64,000 bases of DNA from Oxynema aestuarii AP17 (GCF_012295525.1 NZ_CP051167.1:4695501-4759500), one strand, 5' to 3'. Counted from the stretch's first letter, positions 45,250 through 54,635 are shown. The notes: generated by a model from the letters alone, not told the origin. A program made the numbers and translations.

Positions 45250-45798
45250 CCACCGATTCGTCCGGCGATCCGCGATCGCGCGCTCGTTTCGTTACTTTTC
45301 TCTTTTCGCCACTTTGAATGCTAAAATCGAACTTTTGTCAATCCGAAAAATTACTTTTTTTATGGAAAAATGAAGGAGCGATCGCCAAGTGACCTCGGTT
45401 AAGTGAGTACCTGCGTACATTCACCGATCGGCAACGGCGATCTCCGATTCCCTTTTTTCAATTGAAGCTTTAAACTGGAAATAGATGAGTGCAAGAATTA
45501 TGAAAAAATCGCCAACCTAAGAATCCGAAAGGATACCCTATTGACATTAATCGGAACCAACGAACTAGGTATTTTGAATCTCAGCCGTATAGAAAATTGA
45601 TACTTGAAGGCAATCCTCTAAGAGACTATTGCAACCCTCGCCGCTCCAGATTTGAGGGACTGGAATCCCCGCACGATCGCTGCATCCCTCGGGCGATCGT
45701 TTGCACGGGAAAGCAAGATGGCTACATAATAGCCTATCGGCTCGATGGCTGTTGACGCGATCGCTCATGTTAAAATCTCAGTTTGCCAACGCTTTCTT

Positions 45799-47145
45799 AT
45801 GACAATCGACGAGTTAGTAAATTTACTATGCGCCAGTCAAAATAAAGCCCTCAATCCCGCTCAAGAACTCGTCCTGCGCCAAGCTTGGGAAGGAAAAACA
45901 TATAATGACATGGCGCGGGACTCCGTTTACGAAGTCGATTATTTGCGAACCACCGCCGCTCGCTTGTGGCAGACCCTTTCTAAGCTTCTCGATCGCCCGA
46001 TTTCTAAAACCAATTTCCGGGCGATCGTCGAATCCAATTCTCTTAATCTCCAACAACAATATTTAGTTGACGCCAACCTCCAAAAACGCCCAAGTAAGCT
46101 AGAATTAGAATATCCGAGCGGTCCGGTTCCCTTAGTCTCGCGATTTTACATCGAACGCCCCCCCATCGAACAACAAGCTTATGCAGAAATTACCAAACCT
46201 GCCAGTGTAATTCGCATCAAAGCCCCCAAAGAAATGGGGAAAAGTTCGTTAATGTTGCGGATTTTAAAAGAAGCATCCAGGTTGGGCTATCATGTCGCTC
46301 CGCTCGACCTCAATCAAGCCGATGTCGCCATCTTGAATCATCCCGATAAGTTCTTGCGTTGCTTTTGCAGGCTCGTGGCGCAACGGCTAAATTTAGCTCC
46401 TAATTTAGATGAATATTGGGATGAAGAGATCGGTTCTAAAATTAGTGCAACTTTATATTTTAAATGGTATATCCTCGAAGCGATCGACCGACCCATATTT
46501 TTAGCCTTAAATGAAGTCAATCGCGTTTTTGAATATCCCGAACTCGCTCGGGATTTCTTACCCTTATTGCGATCGTGGCACGAAGAAGCTCAACATATTG
46601 TCGCCTGGCAAAAATTGCGATTGGCGATCGTTTATTCAACTGAAGTTTACGTCCCCCTCCAGATCCACCAATCCCCTTTTAACGTCGGTTTACCGTTAAA
46701 ATTAACCGATTTTACCCCAGAACAAGTGATGGATCTAGCAATCCGTCACGGCTTGAATTGGATGCGCGATCGCTCCGTCAAACAACTCATGGATCTCGTC
46801 GGCGGACATCCCGCTTTAGTTCGGATCGCGTTGTACCATTTAGCCCGCGAAGAAACCTCGCTCAAACAGTTATTACAAACCGCCCACACTGAAGCAGGAA
46901 TTTACCGCGACCACCTGCGCCGTCATTGGGTCACTCTAGAACAAAACGCCGAATTAACCGAAGCCTTTCGAGAAGTCGTGCGATCGGGAAGTGGGGCGAT
47001 CTTACAACCCATCCTCGCCTATGAATTGGAAAGTATGGGATTAGTTAAACTCGACGGCGAAGAAGTCCGCGTCAGTTGTGAATTGTATCGGCGTTATTTC
47101 GAGAGAGAATTCTTCCTAGAGAGTCCTGGATCCCTTAGTTTTTAA
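45799..47145 (+). CDS. vMAP-type HTH plus AAA-like ATPase domain protein
   Basis: 448 residues from ATG 45799 (MTIDELVNLLCASQNKALNP); the ATG at 45745 adds 18 poor residues. Residues 1-90 form a winged-helix-like vMAP N-terminal domain (LRQAWEGKTYNDMARDSVYE, then DYLRTTAARLWQTLSKLLDR). The AAA_35-type domain follows: RIKAPKEMGKSSLMLRILKE as P-loop (near residue 155, with GKSS), PIFLALNEVNRVFEYPELAR in the Walker B place (Asn-Glu rather than Asp-Asp/Glu), and a C-terminal helical and winged region. Such STAND-like cyanobacterial ATPases occur in signalling and biological-conflict systems, often with effector domains; here there is no fused effector. Partner and trigger are unknown. Confidence 0.85.
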   Translation: MTIDELVNLLCASQNKALNPAQELVLRQAWEGKTYNDMARDSVYEVDYLRTTAARLWQTLSKLLDRPISKTNFRAIVESNSLNLQQQYLVDANLQKRPSKLELEYPSGPVPLVSRFYIERPPIEQQAYAEITKPASVIRIKAPKEMGKSSLMLRILKEASRLGYHVAPLDLNQADVAILNHPDKFLRCFCRLVAQRLNLAPNLDEYWDEEIGSKISATLYFKWYILEAIDRPIFLALNEVNRVFEYPELARDFLPLLRSWHEEAQHIVAWQKLRLAIVYSTEVYVPLQIHQSPFNVGLPLKLTDFTPEQVMDLAIRHGLNWMRDRSVKQLMDLVGGHPALVRIALYHLAREETSLKQLLQTAHTEAGIYRDHLRRHWVTLEQNAELTEAFREVVRSGSGAILQPILAYELESMGLVKLDGEEVRVSCELYRRYFEREFFLESPGSLSF

Positions 47146-47197
47146 GATCTAAGCGATCGCCGTTCTCGTCCGAGTTCGATATCTTTCCTATTATGTT

Positions 47198-49303
47198 TTA
47201 AAACTTCCTTACTTTAACTCGATTGGCGACCGTTCCCAACAAAGGAATCCCCGCCAATCGCAGATCGTCTAACGCGCGTTCGAGTACCCCACTTTTAATC
47301 TTACCGATCGCCGCTACCAGCAGCAAACCGTCCGTATTTGCCGTAATCAAACTCACGTCCGCCAGACCGACAATTTTAGTCGTATCGTAAATGACTAAAT
47401 CAAATGTCGATTGCATTTTGTGCATTAAATCGACCATTTTTTGCGATGCCAGTAACCGAATTGGATCCGGAGGAATCGACCCCGCCGTTAAGACAAATAA
47501 GTTATTTTCAAGGGGCGATCGCTCGATCGCTTCTTCCAATTCAAACTGTCCCGTAATTAAATCCGTCAATCCGTGTTTGTTCAACAATCCCGCGCGTTCG
47601 TGTAACTCCGGAGAACGCAAGTCGGTATCCACAATTAAAACCCGTTGTCCCATCGCCGCCGCCGCCTGCGCCAAATGAATCGCTACCGTAGACGTTCCCT
47701 CATCGTCTCCAGAAGCGGCGATCGTCAGCGAATGGATGGCGCGATCGCAATTCAACAGGCGAATATTAGCATATAAAGAACAAAATGCTTCAAAAAAAGG
47801 CTCGATTTGATACGCACGACCGGACGCCGAACTCAACGTATATTTCGCCGTAACTTGTTCCACTAATGCCGACAAACTGACAACCGCCGACACCTTTTTA
47901 AGCTGTCGATTTAAAGGAATCGCACCCAGAATCGGACGTTTTGTCAAATATTTGAGATCGCGAAGAGTGTAAATGCGGTTGCTTAATTTATCGATGCCTA
48001 ACGCCGCACCAAACCCGAGCATTAACCCTAAAATAATTCCTAAAGCTGCGGTTTTCTTGACATCATTTTTCGAGGGTTGAGGTTCGCCAATCGGTGCGAG
48101 CAACCGCCAAGGAATCTCCCGTTGAGCCGCATCAATTCGCAACGCTTCTCGTTTCGCCAAAAACTGATTGAGGTTCTCCGTGGCAATTTGTAATTCCCGT
48201 TGAATATCGCTGTACTCCCGGGTAATTACTGACAGTCGTTTGACCTCTCCATTGAGCCGTTCGACCGTCTGGCGTAAGGCGCGATCGAGTGCTTCGAGTT
48301 CGCGCAACTGACTGGCCAATTCTGCACGAACGCGCTCCCCTTCTTGAGCCAATAAACTTAATAAATTCTCCCGTTGTTCCCGCAAAATGCGAATGTCGGG
48401 ACTGGTATCGAGAAACAACACCGAATCTTTCGCAATCTGCGTGTCAATGTCTTGTAACTGAGTTAACAATCCCTGATAGCGCGCGTTATCTTTCAACGCC
48501 ACCGCCGTTGCTAATTCGGGGGTATTTTCCGAGAGTTCTCGTTCTAAATCTTGGTAGAGCGATCGCACTTTCGCCAATTCCAATTCATTATTGAGCAGTT
48601 GCTGCTCGACCCCTCCCATTTGACTGGTCAGTTGTTGGGCCTTATTCGCCGGATCGATTAAATTATCCCTTTGTCGCATATTTTGCAGTTGCTGCTGCAA
48701 ATTATCCACGCGAGCATCCAGTTGGGGAATTTGTTCTTCGACAAACTCAATTCCCTGGCGGATATCGGTTTGGCGTTCCTCCAAACTGTAGCTGAGAAAT
48801 GCTTCAGCTACCAATTCTAAAACATCGGCGACTAACTCCGAATCCGAATTCGTATAACCGACTTGTAAAATATTCGCTCCCGTAACTTTAATACTTAAAT
48901 TTTTCATTAAGGCTTGGTAGCTCAATTGCGGATATTTCCCTTGCAATTGCTCGACAAGCGGAGAGAGCACCCCCGGACTGAGCAAGACCTTAATTTTGGT
49001 CTCGTCGAGGGTCGAAAGCGATTCCTCGCGACCGCTTAAGGTTTGTGGGAGGGAAGAAATCACCTGAGTTTCAACGGTAACGGGTTCGGTGAGAATCTCA
49101 AATTGTGCCTGATAAACGGGAGTATAGTTCAGTGCGTTGAGGGTCGCTCCCGTAGCAACTAACACCGTCAAGCCAGCAATTACCCACAGCCGACGACGAA
49201 CGGCGCCGACGATCTGAGTGAGATCTAAACCGCCTTCATCGTCATCGTTCGACGGAGCTGATTTCGCCAAACTTAGAGGTTGAGCGTACTGTCCATCATC
49301 CAT
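47198..49303 (-). CDS. Wzc/GumC-like polysaccharide co-polymerase with degenerate CpsD-type ATPase
   Basis: 701 residues from ATG 49303 (MDDGQYAQPLSLAKSAP). Wzz-type N-terminal span VIAGLTVLVATGATLNAL, a long periplasmic coiled coil (about 170-410: LDARVDNLQQQLQNMRQRDN and similar), a second span TAALGIILGLMLGFGAALGI, and a cytoplasmic ATPase. The Walker A region reads SGDDEGTSTVAIHLAQ, with Thr where the P-loop lysine is expected; Walker A' LIVDTDLRSPEL and B VIYDTTKI are present. The C-terminus (VANRVKVRKF) lacks a tyrosine cluster, so autophosphorylation seems lost. It controls chain length and export together with the Wza-like protein encoded 106 bp upstream. Confidence 0.9.
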   Translation of the reverse strand: MDDGQYAQPLSLAKSAPSNDDDEGGLDLTQIVGAVRRRLWVIAGLTVLVATGATLNALNYTPVYQAQFEILTEPVTVETQVISSLPQTLSGREESLSTLDETKIKVLLSPGVLSPLVEQLQGKYPQLSYQALMKNLSIKVTGANILQVGYTNSDSELVADVLELVAEAFLSYSLEERQTDIRQGIEFVEEQIPQLDARVDNLQQQLQNMRQRDNLIDPANKAQQLTSQMGGVEQQLLNNELELAKVRSLYQDLERELSENTPELATAVALKDNARYQGLLTQLQDIDTQIAKDSVLFLDTSPDIRILREQRENLLSLLAQEGERVRAELASQLRELEALDRALRQTVERLNGEVKRLSVITREYSDIQRELQIATENLNQFLAKREALRIDAAQREIPWRLLAPIGEPQPSKNDVKKTAALGIILGLMLGFGAALGIDKLSNRIYTLRDLKYLTKRPILGAIPLNRQLKKVSAVVSLSALVEQVTAKYTLSSASGRAYQIEPFFEAFCSLYANIRLLNCDRAIHSLTIAASGDDEGTSTVAIHLAQAAAAMGQRVLIVDTDLRSPELHERAGLLNKHGLTDLITGQFELEEAIERSPLENNLFVLTAGSIPPDPIRLLASQKMVDLMHKMQSTFDLVIYDTTKIVGLADVSLITANTDGLLLVAAIGKIKSGVLERALDDLRLAGIPLLGTVANRVKVRKF

Positions 49304-49409
49304 GTTTACCTGTCTCGACGGGACTTTCTTTGAGAGTCTCGAAAGATCGCCCTTGACAACTCTCAACGGGTGCCAGCAATTCTAGCCGATCGCCTTCCCG
49401 AGTGGGGGC

Positions 49410-50846
49410 TTACTGACCGAACAATCCGAAGAAGCGAAAGGGAAAATTGAGAATGGTTAACAATTTACCCAAAGGATTGATCGCAGTATCCATGGTATCG
49501 GAGATACTTGCTAAGGTAGAGCGACTGATGACGATCGCGTCGGCGTTGCGTAGGGCCGGGTTGTTGAGCTCGTTGAGTCCTTGGCTGAAATCGAGGTCGA
49601 TGGTTCGTTGAGAAATCGTCCCGTCGGGATTGAGCCGAATTAACTCGACCGAATCGGTATCCGCTCGATTGGTAAAGCCTCCCGCCGCCAATAAGGCTTG
49701 ATTGAGCGGGGTATTGGGGGGGATTTGGATCCCTCCGGGTTGTTTGACTTCGCCGACGATGTTCACTCGGATGTTTTCCGCCGAAAAGCTCGCCGTTGCG
49801 AGTTGCGTGCTTTCGGACGGTTCGATTTCACGGGCGATCGGAACGACGATCGTATCTCCATTTTGCAGGCGCAAGTCTTGGCTGAGATCCCCAACCTGCA
49901 ACAGTTGCCACAAGTCTACTTCGATGATTTGTTGGGAACCGTTGCGGGTGGGGCGCCGTATTTGCAAGCGCCGGATATTGGCGAGGGGTTTGATTCCTCC
50001 GGCGGCTTGCAGAGCTTGGGTGACGGTCGGTAAGCCTTCGGCGCCGCCGCTACTGTTGAGGGTGTGTGTTCCCGGTCGGTAGACTTCGCCGACGACGGCA
50101 ATGTTTAATGGCGGCACTTCTTTGGCGGCGAAGCTGGCGGCGGCGAGTTCCGAGGCTTCTTGCAGGTCGATTTCGGTGAGGGTGGGAATGGCGATCGTGT
50201 CGCCGTCGCGTAGGGTCAGATCGGCGCTGAGATCCCCGGTTTTGAGCAGACTCCACAGGTCTACCTGGATCTCTAAATCCGGTCCGGAATGTTGGGGACG
50301 CCGGATGCGCGCGTTTCTCAAGTCGGCGGATTGGGTGATTCCTCCGGCAATTTCGATCGCCCGGGTCAAGGTGGGAAATTGAGCGCCTTCTCGGGTCAGG
50401 GTATAGGCGCCGGGTCGTTGGACTTCTCCGGCAATCCCGATTTTTAAGGGGCGCGGTTCGACGAGGGAGACGGTGACGATCGGTTGTCTGAGATAGGCGG
50501 AATAGGCTTCAACGAGAACTTGACTGGCCCGTTCTAAGGTCAACCCCTCTACGGGGATTTTACCGACGAGGGGCAGGTTGAGAGACCCATCGACGAGGAC
50601 TTCTTGTTCTCCACTGTACTGGGGAACGCGCAGGATTTCGATGCGAATCCGATCGCCTCCTCCCAAGGTATAGGCTTGTTCGAGTTGGGGGGAGTTAGGG
50701 GTAACCCGAATCACGGGATCGGCGGGAAGGGCTGGTGTTTGGGCGAGGCTGGGTTGCGATCGCCCCACCACGATCGCGGCGCTACAGCTCAATCCCACAA
50801 CGGTCGTGGCGATCGCCGTAGATAAGGCAAAATGGCGATGGTGCAT
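49410..50846 (-). CDS. Wza-like outer-membrane polysaccharide export protein, SLBB-rich
   Basis: 478 residues. Signal peptide at the start (ALSTAIATTVVGLSCSAAIV ending near SLAQ). Poly_export domain YTLGGGDRIRIEILRVPQYS (near residue 60), then three SLBB repeats: KIGIAGEVQRPGAYTLTREG, NIAVVGEVYRPGTHTLNSSG and RVNIVGEVKQPGGIQIPPNT. The last 40 residues (TAINPLGKLLTILNFPFRFF) may form the membrane anchor. No lipobox cysteine is in the expected place near the cleavage site, although one Cys lies inside the hydrophobic segment. Forms the outer-membrane channel for the polymer; first gene of a two-gene unit with the Wzc-like gene. Confidence 0.92.
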   Translation of the reverse strand: MHHRHFALSTAIATTVVGLSCSAAIVVGRSQPSLAQTPALPADPVIRVTPNSPQLEQAYTLGGGDRIRIEILRVPQYSGEQEVLVDGSLNLPLVGKIPVEGLTLERASQVLVEAYSAYLRQPIVTVSLVEPRPLKIGIAGEVQRPGAYTLTREGAQFPTLTRAIEIAGGITQSADLRNARIRRPQHSGPDLEIQVDLWSLLKTGDLSADLTLRDGDTIAIPTLTEIDLQEASELAAASFAAKEVPPLNIAVVGEVYRPGTHTLNSSGGAEGLPTVTQALQAAGGIKPLANIRRLQIRRPTRNGSQQIIEVDLWQLLQVGDLSQDLRLQNGDTIVVPIAREIEPSESTQLATASFSAENIRVNIVGEVKQPGGIQIPPNTPLNQALLAAGGFTNRADTDSVELIRLNPDGTISQRTIDLDFSQGLNELNNPALRNADAIVISRSTLASISDTMDTAINPLGKLLTILNFPFRFFGLFGQ

Positions 50847-51253
50847 AGGACTAAACCGAGATTTATAAAAGGTTTTATCGAAATTATTCTACTGGGGTAC
50901 TTTTTTTGGCTCTCCATCCAATCTCTAGATCGAGGCTCTCAGAGGGTTGGCGATCGCTTCCCTCTCCCTCGGGAATCGACTGCAGGCGGAATGCATGGGG
51001 TTTACTTTGTATAAGTATCGTTTTTTTTGATGCCACTTCTCCCGAATTTTAGCAATTTTGGAGAGATTTTTAACGTTTAAAAAGTGAGTTTTTAGCGTTC
51101 GATCTCATTTTTTAATTGGGCGAATTACAGGCGCGATCGCTCGTGTTCGTGCTAAGCGCGACCGACAAATCGGCGCGATCTTCGACTAAATACAGAACAC
51201 CTATAACTTTATTCGAGATTCCTCCAAACTGTAAGGAAGTATTGCAATCAATC
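50847..51253. other. 407-bp gap upstream of the Wza-like gene
   Basis: Holds the promoter region of the export pair. AT-rich in its centre (51010-51110), no ORF of note, no clear hairpin. Confidence 0.55.
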
Positions 51254-51410
51254 GTGACATCCTCCCGACGCTGAATCAAAGATTACAGCGCGGGCTTCCC
51301 AACCTCACAATTGGGTATTCGGGCCCCACGCCACTTATCTAGGTCATAGACCCCCGACAGACCGACTTGACAGGCGGTTTCCGTTCCCCAGAGTCCCTGG
51401 GATACTACAT
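51254..51410 (-). ncRNA. Putative omega RNA of tnpB element 3
   Basis: Same right-end scaffold as copy 2 (GGTTGGGAAGCCCGCGC and the closing GTCGGGAGGATGTCAC at 51254) with a few changes, including CCCAATTGTGAGGTTGGG in the hairpin. The first bases beyond the border on the minus strand are GATTGATTGCAATACT, unlike those of copy 2. The 5' limit is arbitrary. Confidence 0.35.
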
Positions 51411-52558
51411 TCTCTAGTCCACGATCCAAAACCATCTCTGCTGCGGCACGGTCACGATGCGTTCGATACCCACACTCAGGACAATGATGCTCTCTGACTT
51501 CCAACCCTTTGCTGACCGTAGCAAGGCAGTTGGGGCAGGTTTGACTGGTGCCGTTGGGGTTGACTTTAGCAAAGTAGACTCCTCGCTTCCAGCAAACCCA
51601 TTCCGTCAGAGACAGGAATTGTCCGAAGGCAGCATCTACACAATCTTTTCGCAACATCCCTCGCGTCAAGCCTTTGACGTTGAGATCTTCTGCAAAGATA
51701 GTTTGCGCCCGGTCGCAAAGCTGATGAGCCGTTTTCAGATGGAAATCTTTACGACGATTGGCAATGCGATGGTGCATTCTAGCCACTTCGATTTGCGCCT
51801 TCTCCCAATTTTGAGAACCCTTCTGTTTTCGTGCCGCTCTGCGTTGCAGCAATTTCAGCTTGCGTTGCATCGACTTGAAAAACTGGGGCCGCTCTTGGAA
51901 AGAGCCATCGGAAGCGGTCAAGAATCGCTCCAATCCCAAATCAATCCCAATCGCCCGACCGTGAACCGGAGCATCGGGAACCGATACGCTCGACTCAATC
52001 GTGATGACGACATACCATTGTGTACCCCGTACCCTGGACAGTACCCTTACCTGTATCCCCCCAACCCCCCTTTGAAAGGGGGGCGAAGGGGGGATGCAGC
52101 TTGGTAGGTACTTCCCCAATCTTTGGCAATTTGATTGTGAAGCCATTGATGGGATTGTTCTTGAACTGGGGAAACACAAAGGATTTGAATTGACCGAACT
52201 TTTTGAAACGCGGGAATCCATGTCCCCGCTTCTGAAATGCTTCCCAGGTATCGTGCAGTCTGCGAATTGTGGTCTGCAACACCTGAGAATGTACCTGACC
52301 CAGATGCGGGAATTGCTTCTTCGCTTTGGGCAGGTTGTTCTGCTGACGATGGTAGGACGGAAATGGTTCATCGGCAGGAATGATGTATTCCTTTTCCAGC
52401 GAGCATCGGTCTACCTGACACTTACGCGAAGCAATCCAATCCTTGAGTTCGCGCAAAGCGTAGTTATATACGCCTGTGCACGTCTCAAGCCACGACCGCA
52501 GTTCAGTCTGCTGCAAGGCATCTGGATAGATTCGGTAGGTGTAGTTCATGGTCAGCAT
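51283..52558 (-). pseudogene. tnpB: tnpB split by a C/G-run repeat module, second copy
   Basis: The N-terminal part runs from 52558 (MLTMNYTYRIYPD) to about 52095 and ends KLPKIGEVPTKL. The C-terminal part, from about 52055 to 51283, has IGIDLGLERFLTASDG, IFAEDLNVKGLTRG, CPNC...CPEC and THRDRAAAEMVL, so all three RuvC acids and the zinc ribbon are kept. The module at 52055-52095 has the same length as in copy 2 and gives the same one-base shift. Small amino-acid differences from copy 2 (for example ARIPNCEV against AGIPNREV) are scattered and mostly mild. Confidence 0.8.
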
Positions 52559-52740
52559 AGCCGGAGTTTACCACAGGCTATAGCTGCTGATAAATGCTGG
52601 TCTCATCTCCATCGTAGGGCTTGGCCCTTCCCGCAGGGTGGGGATGAGACCAGCTCGGGGAGTCCATGGATCCCGACGCTGATGCTTCGCATACAGCGCG
52701 GGACTTATAGCTCCCCGAACCCCTCAAAAGTTAAAAATCT

Positions 52741-52884
52741 ATATAGCAGTTTTCGCTGTTGGGCGGTACATTTCAATCCCCCTAAATCCCCCTTAAAAAG
52801 GGGGACTTTCCTCGTTCCCCCCTTTTTAAGGGGGGTTAGGGGGGATCGGCACTGTACCTCATCAGACGCCCGAATGCTGTATAG
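52741..52884 (+). repeat. MITE-like C/G-run repeat, copy 3
   Basis: Bounded by ATATAGCA and TGCTGTATAG. The first 60 bases match the copy at 33501; the end GTACCTCATCAGACGCCCGA matches the reverse complement of the start of copy 1 at 29939. It abuts the left end of tnpB element 3. Confidence 0.8.
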
Positions 52885-52964
52885 CTTAATTTCCTCGCTC
52901 CCCTTCAATGGCCACGATCGCAACGGCGATCGCACGGATCGCCGATGGAACGTTAAGGCTTGGA

Positions 52965-53165
52965 TTATACTTGGGGCTGGCCTTTGGTGTCGTCGCGCTT
53001 GGGGACGCTCGGCGCTTCGAGACCCCGCTCGATCGCGTACCCTTGGCGGCCTAATTCCCGCACGAATTCGGTAGGGTCGGCGGCGATCGGCCTTGGCGGT
53101 GGAACCTCTGACGGATCCCCCTGTTGTAAGTGTCGCTGTTTTTTAATTCGCGCTTTTTTTCCCAT
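52965..53165 (-). CDS. Small conserved basic protein, unknown function
   Basis: 66 residues. A lysine/arginine-rich start (MGKKARIKKQRHLQQG), a proline-rich middle and a polar tail (FVRELGRQGYAIERG). I recall short proteins with this opening as common in cyanobacteria without a known role; the basic end could bind nucleic acid or a ribosome. ATG 53165 follows GGGGAAAAG about ten bases upstream. A single gene between a MITE-like repeat and the divergent pcm gene. Confidence 0.65.
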   Translation of the reverse strand: MGKKARIKKQRHLQQGDPSEVPPPRPIAADPTEFVRELGRQGYAIERGLEAPSVPKRDDTKGQPQV

Positions 53166-53365
53166 TGTTCTTTTCCCCGTTCAATGTTTCAACTCGATCC
53201 AATTTCTTCGTTGCTGCGGGCGATCGCCCCCCGGGGTTCGTTCCCTCAGCCGATCTTGAAAAGGCGTACGATAAAGAAAGAAGAAACTGTAAATTTTAAA
53301 GGCTTTTAGAGATAAGTTTAACTTGAAATAATTGCATCCTCAATATTTGAGGGAGAGAGGGACAA

Positions 53366-54115
53366 ATGAACAGGTGGGTTATCCTCTTATGGATTTGCTT
53401 GTCCTTCACCGTGCTAAGCAGTTGTCAGGTGGTGGAAGAGGACAGCAAGCCTTTTATGCCAACTCCAGTGACGAAGGCTCAAGATACACTCAATTTCGAT
53501 CGCGCGCGATCGCAAATGGTGGAACGACAACTGCGCGATCGCGGCATCGAAGATCCTGCAGTTCTCGCCGCCATGCAACGGGTACCGCGCCATCGCTTCG
53601 TCCCGTCCGATCTGGTCGATCTCGCCTATCAGGATTCGCCTTTGCCGATTGGCTACGACCAAACGATTTCCCAACCGTATATCGTGGCCTACATGAGCGA
53701 GGTCGCCCAAATTGCTCCGGGCGATCGCGTCCTCGAAATCGGCACGGGTTCCGGGTATCAAGCCGCGATCTTGGCACAACTGGCCCGGGAAGTGTACACG
53801 ATCGAAATTATTCCCGAACTCGCCGCCAGCGCCAGCGCGACGTTACAGGAATTGGGATATGAAAATATCGAGGTCAAAGCCGGGGACGGTTATCGCGGTT
53901 GGCCCGAAGCGGCGCCGTTCGAGGCGATCGTCGTGACCGCCGCCCCCGATCGCGTCCCGCAAGCGCTAATCGAACAATTGGCGATCGGGGGCAAATTGGT
54001 GATTCCCGTCGGCACCTCCGTTCAACAAATGACGATTATCACCAAAACCGAGGAAGGTATCGTCGAAGAACAAACCCTCCCGGTGCGCTTCGTTCCCATG
54101 ACGGGCGGCTCGTGA
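53366..54115 (+). CDS. pcm: Protein-L-isoaspartate O-methyltransferase with lipoprotein-type leader
   Basis: Methylates L-isoaspartyl residues in damaged proteins to start their repair, using SAM. 249 residues. The catalytic body begins near residue 45: MVERQLRDRGIEDPAVLAAM, then LPIGYDQTISQPYIVAYMSE (family motif), VLEIGTGSGYQAAILAQLA (SAM motif I) and APFEAIVVTAAPDRVPQALI. Ahead of it is an unusual N-terminus NRWVILLWICLSFTVLSSCQ, a hydrophobic stretch ending in a lipobox-like LSSC, so the protein may be a lipoprotein facing the periplasm. GGGAGAGAGGGA precedes ATG 53366. A tnpB remnant begins at the stop. Confidence 0.92.
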   Translation: MNRWVILLWICLSFTVLSSCQVVEEDSKPFMPTPVTKAQDTLNFDRARSQMVERQLRDRGIEDPAVLAAMQRVPRHRFVPSDLVDLAYQDSPLPIGYDQTISQPYIVAYMSEVAQIAPGDRVLEIGTGSGYQAAILAQLAREVYTIEIIPELAASASATLQELGYENIEVKAGDGYRGWPEAAPFEAIVVTAAPDRVPQALIEQLAIGGKLVIPVGTSVQQMTIITKTEEGIVEEQTLPVRFVPMTGGS

Positions 54116-54540
54116 CGTTCTCCCGACACTGACCTATGCGCTTCGCCCAGGCTTCGCCAAGGGTACAGCGCGGGCTTCCCACCTCACGGACAGAAGTCTA
54201 TCTGCCCCGGCGTCTTGGGAAGTTCCTGTTTCATCCGGTCTGGTCTAGGCAACGCCCCCGACCGAACCCGTCCACAGGCATTTTGTTTGACATCCACGAC
54301 CCGTCCAGCCGCAGATTGGGAGGATTTCGTTTTGAGGGTGCATTTCCGATCCGCCGCACTGTTCACCAGCCGAATTGTATGGCTGTACGTTGGTGTCGGG
54401 ACAGAAAGCTGCCGCTAGTCTTGGCCATCAAGGGCATTGCTGCCGTGCCAGTTCAAATTTACCAGATTGGTGACTCCGTTCCACTCGATCGCCTCGGCTT
54501 TCATCCCGACAGCTTCGCGTAGAGTGCGGGGCTTCCCGCC
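54116..54540 (-). pseudogene. Remnant of a tnpB-type element (C-terminal end)
   Basis: Starts at the pcm stop with GTGACGTTCTCCCGACACTG, close to the right end of the other elements, then ACAGCGCGGGCTTCCCACCT. Reading the minus strand gives pieces of a TnpB-like tail: VTNLVNLNWHGSNALDGQD, a stop, then ADRKCTLKTKSSQSAAGRVV and ACGRV, KQELP. This recalls other IS605/IS1341 TnpB C-termini with a Cys-rich ending. It belongs to a different subfamily from the three longer copies and has stops. The core and left end are missing. Confidence 0.55.
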
Positions 54541-54606
54541 GATTAAGCTAAAAAAAATATAAGTTAAACTTATCAAAGTTATCAGGAAAACTTTTGCTTA
54601 AAACCC

Positions 54607-54635
54607 TTTACAAAGCTTAACAAAGTCGTTAAGAT
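54607..54635 (+). promoter_or_regulatory. psbA promoter
   Basis: -35 TTTACA (54607-54612) and -10 TAAGAT (54630-54635) with a 17-base spacer, a good group 1 sigma-type promoter. The start would lie near 54642, giving a leader of about 44 bases before the ATG. Such promoters drive strong, light-responsive psbA expression. Confidence 0.75.

Larger units (their letters stand above)
44818..45798. other. Roughly 980-bp gap with a candidate small RNA
   Basis: Between the divergent kinase and ATPase genes. It has no supported ORF. Its right half has an isolated terminator at 45207-45249 with folded sequence in front (see the ncRNA entry). The far right (45500-45798) must hold the promoter of the AAA-like gene. 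Confidence 0.6.
51254..52738 (-). mobile_element. IS200/IS605-type lone tnpB element, copy 3
   Basis: About 1,485 bp, nearly identical to copy 2 over its whole length. Right end GATGTCAC at 51254; left end ATTTTTAAC at 52738. A MITE-like repeat begins two bases beyond the left end. No tnpA. The shared tnpB split shows that the split predates duplication of the element. Confidence 0.85.
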
